From Desulfobulbaceae bacterium (lineage in GTDB: Bacteria; Bacteroidota; Ignavibacteria; Kapaibacteriales; UBA2268), in NCBI GenBank assembly GCA_018335795.1, contig JAGXRP010000066.1, positions 1-64,000 on the forward strand: a stretch of 64,000 nt of DNA, read 5' to 3'. A program made the position numbers and the translations under genes. Shown piece by piece: positions 18,007-26,963 of this stretch; the first letter of the stretch is position 1, and every line of letters begins with the position of its first letter. The notes beneath the pieces are model-generated. The model was not told where the DNA came from, did no database searches, and saw nothing but the letters and a program-made list of their open reading frames with translations.

Positions 18007-20617
18007 ACGTAAAAAAGTTGTTGCTTTGAAGAAAGATGAGATAAACTTCTATGAATATCTCCTTTTCTTCTATCATAGCAATAAGAAAAGAATAAAAAAG
18101 GAATATAAGCTACTCACAAAAAAGTTTCTGGACTTTAATGACCCGAAAGAAAAATCTGGAGCTTTCCTAAGACCGCCTCAATTTGAAGCTCTTGAAATAT
18201 ATGTATTTCTCAAAGAATTTTTGGATAATCAAAAACTTCATAACATTTTCGATGATTGGTATAAAGGAAAAAATAAGTTTGAAGGTCGTGAGTTAGTTCA
18301 TATAAAAGGCGATACTGTAGGTTTGTTTAACCAGATTGATGCTGATTTATTCAAACAAGCTTTTGATGACTTAAAATCAAAGGAATTGCCCTATCCCAAT
18401 TTTATTTTTGCCTTGACTATGGGTATAGGTAAAACTATTTTAATGGCAACTTCGATTTTTTACGAATTTCTACTAGCGAATAAATATCCGAAAGACAACA
18501 AGTATTGTCATAATGCTTTAGTATTTGCTCCTGACAGAACTGTATTACAATCACTAAAAGAAATTATGACTTTTGATAAAAGCAAAGTCGTGCCTCCAGA
18601 ATACGTTAATTGGATTGAAACTAATTTAAAGTTTCATTTTTTAGATGATACAGGTTCATCACTCAATATTCTCGAACAGTCAGATTTTAATATCATTATT
18701 TCAAATACGCAAAAGATAATTCTTAAAAAGCAACATAAAAAAGGAAATGTTGTAAGTAAGCTGTTTTCAGACAACAAAGAGTTACATCAAGCTATTGAAG
18801 CCAATAAAGAATTTGATGATTTATATGATTTTGAACCTGAAGAAGAAAGGGAATTATTAACTAATCAAAGATTTCAAAAGCTACTAAGAGTCAATCAATT
18901 GGGCATTTATGTTGATGAAGCACACCACGCTTTTGGCAACACACTTGAAAGAAGTCTTACAAGTTTAAGACAAACAATCAATGAATTAAGTTTAAGTTTA
19001 GAAAAAGCTAATACTCAGGTTGTAGCTTGCTTTAATTATACAGGCACACCTTATGTCAAAAATAGATTATTACCCGAAGTTGTTTATGCTTATGGATTAA
19101 AAGATGCAATTCAAAAGGGTTACTTAAAAAGGGCTGTTGTTAATGGTTATACTAATTCCAAATCTAAAGAATTTCTCAAAATAGTAATCGATGATTTTTG
19201 GAATTATTATTCAGAAAACAGATATGAAGGTTTATTACCCAAAATCGCATTTTTTGCTTCCTCGATTGAAGAATTGGAGAAAGAACTTAAACCCAACATT
19301 GAAGGTATATTGAGTGAAAAAAATATCCCAATGGATAAAATCCTTGTTAATGTAGGCGATGAAAAAATTACTTCTAATGACGATATTAGAGAATTTAATA
19401 ATCTCGATAAACCGAGTTCTGATAAACAATTTATTCTATTAGTAAACAAGGGAAAAGAAGGTTGGAACTGTCGCTCCCTTTTTGCTGTTGCTTTGCATAG
19501 ACAACCCAAGTCTAAGATTTTTGTTCTTCAAGCAACTATGAGGTGCTTGAGACAAATCACAGAAATACAAGAAACTGCAAGGGTATATTTGTCTGATGAT
19601 AATCGTCAAATTCTGGATAATGAATTAGAAGAAAACTTCAGAATGGCAGTTGGCGATCTTGATGTAAATACCGATAAAAAAGTAACTGTTCAAGTCAAAC
19701 TTTTAGAACCACGTGTTAAAGTACCTTTGAAGTCAATTAAAAAGCTACATACTTTGAAAGAAAAGTCCATAAAATATTCTGATAAAGTAGATTTTGGAAT
19801 TGAAAGCTTGGATAAAGAAAAATACAAAATTATTAAAACTCAAAGGAGTATAACAAATTTTGAGAAAAAAATTGGTATCCCTGAAGATTTGAGTAAATAT
19901 AGAGAAAATAGAATATTTAGTAGAATTACATTAAATGCTGAAATAGCAAGATATTTAAATATTAATCCGATAACGATTGATAAACTACTAACTAACTCAA
20001 TAGATGAATATGATTTGCTTTTAAAAAGTGTCAACGAATTTAACGATATAATATACGATATCATCATTCCTAAACTATTCAACACTATCTTTGAGATTAA
20101 GGAGTTCGAGCATATTGAAGAAAGAGAAATTGAATTGGTGAAGTGGCCACCCGCAAATGGAAGCGATGCCTATATGTTTAGAGTTAAGCCTGAACTTCTT
20201 ATTAAAAGTGAGGATTACAAACTTACAGAATTAATAAGTAAAAGTTTTCACTTAGATAATTATTGCTTTGATTCTATACCTGAGTTAAGTTTCTTCAAAA
20301 ACGCTTTAAATGACAATAATTTAGACAAGGTCTATTTTACAGGAATGCTTACCCATGGTCAATCAGATTTCTGCGTAAGTTATATTGACCCTGAATCACA
20401 TACTTTGAAGAATTATTATCCGGATTTTCTGATTGTTAGAAATGACGGCTCTTATGTAATTATTGAAGTAAAAGCAGATGTTGATATTGATACAAGTATT
20501 GTCAGAGCAAAGACTGACTATGCAAATAAAATAGCTACCGCAAGCGGAATGTCTTACATTATGATGCCAAGTAGCAAAACTTCATCATTTTTTCAATTGA
20601 CTAAATCGGAGGCATAA
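17999..20617 (+). CDS. res: Type III restriction endonuclease subunit (Res)
   Basis: TMGIGKTILMATSI (Walker A), GIYVDEAHHAFG (DEAH), GKEGWNCRSLFAVAL and QATMRCLRQ, C-terminal YYPDFLIVRNDGSYVIIEVKAD (PD-ExK). 8-nt overlap with mod. Confidence 0.85.
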   Translation: MAKRKKVVALKKDEINFYEYLLFFYHSNKKRIKKEYKLLTKKFLDFNDPKEKSGAFLRPPQFEALEIYVFLKEFLDNQKLHNIFDDWYKGKNKFEGRELVHIKGDTVGLFNQIDADLFKQAFDDLKSKELPYPNFIFALTMGIGKTILMATSIFYEFLLANKYPKDNKYCHNALVFAPDRTVLQSLKEIMTFDKSKVVPPEYVNWIETNLKFHFLDDTGSSLNILEQSDFNIIISNTQKIILKKQHKKGNVVSKLFSDNKELHQAIEANKEFDDLYDFEPEEERELLTNQRFQKLLRVNQLGIYVDEAHHAFGNTLERSLTSLRQTINELSLSLEKANTQVVACFNYTGTPYVKNRLLPEVVYAYGLKDAIQKGYLKRAVVNGYTNSKSKEFLKIVIDDFWNYYSENRYEGLLPKIAFFASSIEELEKELKPNIEGILSEKNIPMDKILVNVGDEKITSNDDIREFNNLDKPSSDKQFILLVNKGKEGWNCRSLFAVALHRQPKSKIFVLQATMRCLRQITEIQETARVYLSDDNRQILDNELEENFRMAVGDLDVNTDKKVTVQVKLLEPRVKVPLKSIKKLHTLKEKSIKYSDKVDFGIESLDKEKYKIIKTQRSITNFEKKIGIPEDLSKYRENRIFSRITLNAEIARYLNINPITIDKLLTNSIDEYDLLLKSVNEFNDIIYDIIIPKLFNTIFEIKEFEHIEEREIELVKWPPANGSDAYMFRVKPELLIKSEDYKLTELISKSFHLDNYCFDSIPELSFFKNALNDNNLDKVYFTGMLTHGQSDFCVSYIDPESHTLKNYYPDFLIVRNDGSYVIIEVKADVDIDTSIVRAKTDYANKIATASGMSYIMMPSSKTSSFFQLTKSEA

Positions 20618-23600
20618 ATGTATAGAATTTTGCATCTATCAGATATTCATTTCAATATTGATAAAAAGAAGCATTACTTTGATTCGATGACGGAATCTCT
20701 AATTAAAGATTTAAGTACCCTTAATAAGAGTAAACAAATTGATTTCATCTTGATAACTGGAGATTTAATTGATAAAGGCGGTTTAGGATACGATAACATC
20801 AATTCTGCTTTTCAAGCTTTTGAAACAGAATTTATTAATCCAATAACTGAAAGTATTGCCTTAGATAAAAGTAGAGTGCTTTTTGTTCCCGGAAATCACG
20901 ATATTGATAGAAAAACAATTAAACATTTCTCTGAGGTAGGAATAGCAAACTTACTTATTAATGATAAATCTGTGAATGATGCAATTATCAATGATGATTC
21001 TGATTTGACAATAAGAATCAAATCATTTAAAGATTTTGAAAGAGAATACAGAAATAAGTATCCATCAAAAAAAGATGCAATAACAAACTTTCAAAGTACA
21101 CATATCTTTGACGATGGGTGCAATAAAATAGGATTTGCCTGCATAAATAGTTCATGGAGGTGCAGTGGTTCTGAAAATGAAAAAATAATTATTGGCTCTA
21201 ATCAAGTTCTGGCATCAATACAAGATCTCCAAGAGTGTTCTCATAAGATTCTACTATCTCATTATTCAGAAGATTCTTTGCAGGATTTTGAAAATACTTC
21301 ATTTCAAGAAAGAATATTAAATGAATTTGATATTGCTTGTTTTGGACATAAACATAAGTCCCTAGCACGTTTAATAAATCATGGCGAAAAGTCTGTTTTT
21401 TATTCTACAATTAGAGGCGATTTTGAATTCTATGAAAAAAACATTGATTTTATATTTGGGTATGCTATACTTGATTTCATCACTGAAGTACCTAATAAAG
21501 TCATATATTCGATGAAGTTATATGATAATACAAATAATAACTTTTATACTTATCATAAGGAAGATAATGTAGAGCATATTTTCCCATCAAAAAATATTAG
21601 TGATTATAGCCCAACAACAATAATTAAATCCATAAAAGAAAACTACTTTCCAGAAATTGATACACACCTACTTTCTTATAACACTGATAGTAATGCTCCA
21701 AAAACTATTAAAGATATATTTGTTCAACCACTTTTGAATAAAAAGCTATTTTATAAAAAAGAGGACTTAGATGTAAAAACTCATAATAGTGATTTAGTAA
21801 CCATTGATGATATTCTGAAGTCAAAAGAACATTGCTTAATCTTTGGTATAAAGGAATCTGGAAAAACTCTTATATTAGATAAATTATTAATGGATAGTAT
21901 TGAGAATTATTATGAATCGAAATATATCCCTATTTTGATTGATTTCAACGAAATCAAATATAATCTAAATAAAAATATTTCAGAGTTTTTGAGGTTGGAT
22001 ACAACCGTTTCAAGTTCATTTTGCAATCAAGAAAACATCCTTTTGTTGGTAGATAATTTAAACTATAAAAATATTGACGATATTCATAAATCAACATTAT
22101 TTAAGTATTTGACGAATCATCCCCAAACGATACTTATCGCAACAATCAACCAAGATTTTGAGGGAGATATTCCCTTTGATGTTATTGAGCATTTTAATAA
22201 GATGCATTTCAATACTTTTAAAATTGAACAATTTAAAACTAAGCAAATTCGAGAACTTACTAAAATGTGGTTTGGTATTGAAGATAACAGTTTACTTCCA
22301 AAGTATTTAACAGATTTATCTGATATACTTAAACTTATTGATATACCTAATACTCCACTCTCAATTTCCCTGTTACTTTATTTAATTGAGAAGGAACAAA
22401 AGAAGAAACCTAAAAATATGGCGGATATGCTGGAAAATTATATTGAAAATTTGTTTCAGAAGTCAGAGAAATCAATAGTATATTCAAATGAATGGAATTA
22501 TTCTGATATTATTAAAACGTTGTCAAGCATTGCAAAATTAATGCTGGAACATTCAGAAGAAAATTACAGTATTCAGTTAGGTAAAATACACGAATTCATT
22601 ACAAGCTATTTAAACGATACTGGTCAAACTATTTTTAATTCAGAGGAAATACTAAACCAGCTAATAAATTCTGGCATATTAGTTAAGAAAAATAGTCGTG
22701 TTTCATTTAGATTTGCTTGCTTTTTTGAGTTTTTCTTAATGAAGAAAATGGTTTTTGATAAAACTTTCAAAGAAACTGTTTTTGATAAAGACAACTATTA
22801 CAAATACATAAATGAAATAGATTATTTTACAGCTTTAAATGAAGATACGGATATTTTGATTGAACTTAAAGAAAGACTTGATGAATCATATTTGTCCATC
22901 AATACAGTTATTGACAAAATTGGAAAGGAGTTTGATAATTTACTAATCCCTATAACCCAATTTTCTAAATCACTGGACGAGAATAAATTTCAACAACAAT
23001 TGCAAATTGTGAAATCCAATCAAGATGAACTGGATAAATTAGAAGATGAAATATATGAGATAAAAAAGATTAATTCAAAGATTGAATTAAAAGAAGACTT
23101 AGAAATGGATAATATAAGGTATTTATTGAGAACTTTAAAGATTACTGCGAAGGTTCTCAAAAATACTATTTCCGCAAACAAACAGACAAAAGCAGAAGTA
23201 TTAAATTCAATTTTAAGATGTAGTTTGTCCTTTTCATTTTTAAATCAGATATACATTCTAAAAGATATTGAGAGAAACATCAATTCTAATGACAAGTATA
23301 TCAGAGAACTCTATATGATATATCATTTCTTGCCCTACATAATCGAGTCGATGCTTTACGATTTTTTAGGAACAAAAAGATTAAATGATGTGCTGAAAGA
23401 AATTGCTGATGATACTTTCAAAAATAAGAAGAGTCTTGAATATACAAAGTTTTTAATAATGCTTTTATATTACGATATTAATGGCGAGGATTCTTATAAA
23501 TTTATTACGAAACATATTGAAGAATTTAGAAAACCCATATTTTATGATTCTATTATTGCAAAATTTGTAGTCAACTATTTTTTCAAATCTCATAACTCGA

Positions 23601-23755
23601 AAACCGACTCAGAAATATTAGATATATTAAGCAGAATTATTTCGCACGCTAAAGGTATTGGGAAGGATAAATTGAATCAAACAAGAAATGATTTGAAGTT
23701 GAAAGCTTTATCCAAGAAAAAAGAGCTTGGCGACCAGTTATTCAATGATTTTTAA
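20618..23755 (+). CDS. calcineurin-like metallophosphoesterase fused to NACHT/STAND-like NTPase
   Basis: ILHLSDIHFN, ITGDLIDKGG, VPGNHDID, ILLSHYSED, CFGHKHKSL (full MPE set); then CLIFGIKESGKTLILDKLL (Walker A), NILLLVDNLNY (Walker B-like), DIPNTPLSISLLLYLIEKEQ. Confidence 0.75.
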   Translation: MYRILHLSDIHFNIDKKKHYFDSMTESLIKDLSTLNKSKQIDFILITGDLIDKGGLGYDNINSAFQAFETEFINPITESIALDKSRVLFVPGNHDIDRKTIKHFSEVGIANLLINDKSVNDAIINDDSDLTIRIKSFKDFEREYRNKYPSKKDAITNFQSTHIFDDGCNKIGFACINSSWRCSGSENEKIIIGSNQVLASIQDLQECSHKILLSHYSEDSLQDFENTSFQERILNEFDIACFGHKHKSLARLINHGEKSVFYSTIRGDFEFYEKNIDFIFGYAILDFITEVPNKVIYSMKLYDNTNNNFYTYHKEDNVEHIFPSKNISDYSPTTIIKSIKENYFPEIDTHLLSYNTDSNAPKTIKDIFVQPLLNKKLFYKKEDLDVKTHNSDLVTIDDILKSKEHCLIFGIKESGKTLILDKLLMDSIENYYESKYIPILIDFNEIKYNLNKNISEFLRLDTTVSSSFCNQENILLLVDNLNYKNIDDIHKSTLFKYLTNHPQTILIATINQDFEGDIPFDVIEHFNKMHFNTFKIEQFKTKQIRELTKMWFGIEDNSLLPKYLTDLSDILKLIDIPNTPLSISLLLYLIEKEQKKKPKNMADMLENYIENLFQKSEKSIVYSNEWNYSDIIKTLSSIAKLMLEHSEENYSIQLGKIHEFITSYLNDTGQTIFNSEEILNQLINSGILVKKNSRVSFRFACFFEFFLMKKMVFDKTFKETVFDKDNYYKYINEIDYFTALNEDTDILIELKERLDESYLSINTVIDKIGKEFDNLLIPITQFSKSLDENKFQQQLQIVKSNQDELDKLEDEIYEIKKINSKIELKEDLEMDNIRYLLRTLKITAKVLKNTISANKQTKAEVLNSILRCSLSFSFLNQIYILKDIERNINSNDKYIRELYMIYHFLPYIIESMLYDFLGTKRLNDVLKEIADDTFKNKKSLEYTKFLIMLLYYDINGEDSYKFITKHIEEFRKPIFYDSIIAKFVVNYFFKSHNSKTDSEILDILSRIISHAKGIGKDKLNQTRNDLKLKALSKKKELGDQLFNDF

Positions 23756-23796
23756 ATTTGTAATCGATATAATATCACAGATGGGTTAAAAATACT

Positions 23797-24816
23797 ATGA
23801 ATCAAAGCATATTGGATAGTCTAAAATCAGTTAGGGACATAACTGACATATCACCTGATATAACTAATTCCATCAGGCAACAAATGGAATTGGTGATTAA
23901 TTCTGCTAATATTATTGCTCAAAATTTTAATAAAAATGTTTTAGATGGATTAACAGAAAATCTTAAATATTTTCAACAACAGCAATCTGAAATCTTCAAC
24001 AAGACTTTTTTATCTTCTTTACATTTAAATATTGATAGTGCTATTAAAAGTATAGACTTCTCAGGTGTAAATCATTTTCAAGAAATGATTTCAACATCAT
24101 TTGCAAATTTAAATTTGAATATGAACAACATATTTCAAGGTTATGTAAATACTTTAGTTGAAAGTCTGAATAACTCGAACTCATATTTATCTCAAATACT
24201 AAAAGAAGTTGATAACTCTAATAAAGTTGAGAAGGCAAAAGAAGTGCAAGATTTATTGATTAAAGAATATGGCTTTATGTTTTTTGATTTATCAACAGAG
24301 CAATTATTAAAAATTAGGAATTATCCATTAAAAATTAGAAATGCTACGGTAACAAAAATATTATACTCAAATACCAAAAAAGAACTATACAGTGAGATGA
24401 TGTTGAATTCTTTTGATGACAATAAAAGATTAAAAAAAAGAAAAACTGTCATATTACAAGGTTATCATGCTCATTGCAGAGGTGAGTTCTATTTATCAAT
24501 TCCAGTATTTTTAGCACAAATTGAAGGGATGGTTGCTGATTTTTTGGTACTATCTAAAATCTGTGAAAGGAATGATCACTTATTAACTAAGAAAGGGTTG
24601 GAAAAGAAGATTAAAAAAACTGGAATCGAAAACAAAGAAGACTTTCTAATGAATATTTACAATCGTATTACTAATTTTATTGTTAGCGAACGAAACGCAA
24701 TAATGCATGGTAATAAGGTAAATTACTCTTCTGCAAAGTTATCGACAGAATTGCTATTAATTTTGTTATACTTAACCACATTGTTTCATTCAAAGGTCAG
24801 ATATGAAAACTATTGA
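23797..24816 (+). CDS. HEPN-like protein with amphipathic helical N-terminus
   Basis: C-terminal IVSERNAIMHGNKVNYSSAKLSTELLLILLYL (R-x4-H at 24691-24708). Confidence 0.5.
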   Translation: MNQSILDSLKSVRDITDISPDITNSIRQQMELVINSANIIAQNFNKNVLDGLTENLKYFQQQQSEIFNKTFLSSLHLNIDSAIKSIDFSGVNHFQEMISTSFANLNLNMNNIFQGYVNTLVESLNNSNSYLSQILKEVDNSNKVEKAKEVQDLLIKEYGFMFFDLSTEQLLKIRNYPLKIRNATVTKILYSNTKKELYSEMMLNSFDDNKRLKKRKTVILQGYHAHCRGEFYLSIPVFLAQIEGMVADFLVLSKICERNDHLLTKKGLEKKIKKTGIENKEDFLMNIYNRITNFIVSERNAIMHGNKVNYSSAKLSTELLLILLYLTTLFHSKVRYENY

Positions 24817-24963
24817 AAATTTATCTGAACTAACTTTCGTTGCGATGATTGAAGTTAATTATATCAAAATAATGATACTAAGACTATTGGAATCAAAAAC
24901 AATCATTATTTATGTAATAATCACAAATTTAATAAATTATATTTAACAAAGTAGATTTAAAGT

Positions 24964-26853
24964 ATGGAAAAATTTAAAGCATCAGACAGAGAATTATCAA
25001 CGTGGTATTCAAAAATTAAGCTTGGTGAAATAATGTTGCCAAGGTTTCAAAGATTTGAGGCTTGGGACAGGAAACGTATCTCAAGTTTATTGCAGGTTTT
25101 AGCGAATAATCTGCCCTTAGGAATTACTTTAATTTTAAAGACTGACAAAGAACCTCAATTTATTTCACGATTCATTGAGACCGCACCAGAAAAATTTGAT
25201 TCCGTTTCTGAATTATTGTTAGATGGTCAGCAAAGACTTACAGCGTTTTGGAGAATGATGAATAACAATTACGAAAATGAAACCTACTTTCTTTATATAC
25301 CCGATTGGGATAAAGATTCAACACCGCCAAATGAAGATTCTATTTTAGGTTATTGCCAGCCACGATGGTACAGGAAAGTTAATGGTAAAATAAGCAAATA
25401 TCCTATTTGGGCTGACGATCCCGAATCTTGTTTTTATAAGGGATTACTACCTACACAATTGCTAAGACCAGAAAATATTGAAAATGAAATCAATGACTGG
25501 GTTAATAAAGCACTAAACGCTATTAAACCAGATGATAATGACTCTGATTACTTGCCCAAATTAGTAGCATATACGAAAAAAATTGAGCAAAGAGAAAGTA
25601 TCAAGAAAATGATTACTGATTTGAGAGAAATCATAAATCATTACAATTTACCTTATTTACAACTTGACGCTTCTACAAGAAAAGATATTGCTTTAAACGT
25701 TTTCATTAATATGAATACGAATTCAAAACCACTATCTGTATATGATATTGTAGTTGCAGAAGTTGAAAGTGTAAAAGGACAGTCCCTACATGATTTAGTA
25801 GAAAATCTTGATTTAAAGTTTCCCAAGATTAAAAATTATTTTGAATTAGAATATTTAACACTTTATACATCTGCTTTGCTCCAAGATAAACTTCCTAATC
25901 AGCGTGGAATAATTGATATGGACAAAAAGATATTAGTTAACAATTGGGACTTGGTTGAATTTAGTTTAAATGAAATGTCTAACTTATTAGAATCCCAAGG
26001 CATTTATGATAGACAAAGGTTGCCAACCAATGCGATATTAGCTGTAGTTGCAGGAATTTTGGCAAATCAAAATTTGAAACCCGATAAAAAAGGGCAAATC
26101 AATACTTTACTAAAAAAATATATCTGGCGTTCATTCTTTACTGATAGATATGAAAACTCTGCGGCATCAAGAGCATATGCAGATTTTAAAGCTTTAAAAG
26201 GCTATCTTAATGAAGAAATCAAAGATAAAGATACCAATTCAATTTTTACAATTGACGATGTACCAATATTTAATGAAAAAGAATATCCAATTGCCGATGT
26301 GCAAGAACTTATGTCTGTAAAGTGGCCTAAAGGTGAAAATATTAGAGGTAGGGGTATTTTAGCTGTATCAACTTTGTTAGGAGCACTAGATTTTGCTGAT
26401 GCAAAACCAATAAGAGAAAATATAAATTCTCGGGATTACCACCATATATATCCCGATGCTTTGTTAAAAGAAGCTAAGATTGATAGCTTTTTAGCATTAA
26501 ATTGTGCATTGATAACCAATTCTACAAATAAATCTATAGGAAGAAAAGATCCTTTGCAATATTTAAAGGATAGATATTCTTGGACAAGTGAAGAAATAGT
26601 TAATCAAAGATTGCATAGTCACCTTATACCGATTAAAGAACTTGCAAATGGAGGTTATGAAAATATTTCCGATGATGATAAAAAACAAAAAATTAAAGAT
26701 GATTTTTCATACTTTATATTGGCAAGAGCAAATCTGATTCATATTGCTGCACGCAAATTGTGCGAAGGGAAGAGTATTACTTATTCTGAAATATATAATG
26801 AATATACAGAAAATCTTAATACTCAAACAGTAGAAAACATTGAAAGTAATTAA
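24964..26853 (+). CDS. DUF262 (ParB-like) - HNH protein, GmrSD-like
   Basis: IMLPRFQRFEAWDRKRISSLLQ, LLLDGQQRLTAFWRM (DGQQR), C-terminal SRDYHHIYPDALLKEA...NCALITNSTNKSIGRKDP (HNH-like). Confidence 0.8.
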   Translation: MEKFKASDRELSTWYSKIKLGEIMLPRFQRFEAWDRKRISSLLQVLANNLPLGITLILKTDKEPQFISRFIETAPEKFDSVSELLLDGQQRLTAFWRMMNNNYENETYFLYIPDWDKDSTPPNEDSILGYCQPRWYRKVNGKISKYPIWADDPESCFYKGLLPTQLLRPENIENEINDWVNKALNAIKPDDNDSDYLPKLVAYTKKIEQRESIKKMITDLREIINHYNLPYLQLDASTRKDIALNVFINMNTNSKPLSVYDIVVAEVESVKGQSLHDLVENLDLKFPKIKNYFELEYLTLYTSALLQDKLPNQRGIIDMDKKILVNNWDLVEFSLNEMSNLLESQGIYDRQRLPTNAILAVVAGILANQNLKPDKKGQINTLLKKYIWRSFFTDRYENSAASRAYADFKALKGYLNEEIKDKDTNSIFTIDDVPIFNEKEYPIADVQELMSVKWPKGENIRGRGILAVSTLLGALDFADAKPIRENINSRDYHHIYPDALLKEAKIDSFLALNCALITNSTNKSIGRKDPLQYLKDRYSWTSEEIVNQRLHSHLIPIKELANGGYENISDDDKKQKIKDDFSYFILARANLIHIAARKLCEGKSITYSEIYNEYTENLNTQTVENIESN

Positions 26854-26963
26854 CGATTAAAATAAAGAAACATACTTTTCTCATCCTTTATGCTATTAAT
26901 TGGAAGAGATGAATGAATCGTATAAGTAAAGGAACTAATTGATAGGATTAAATGTAAAACTAT

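Noticed and set aside
24803-24946. 47-aa hydrophobic ORF (MKTIENLSELTFVAMIEVNYIKIMILRLLES...) overlapping the end of the 23797 gene
   Set aside because: Very AT-rich, Ile-rich low-complexity translation with no RBS evidence; likely chance ORF.
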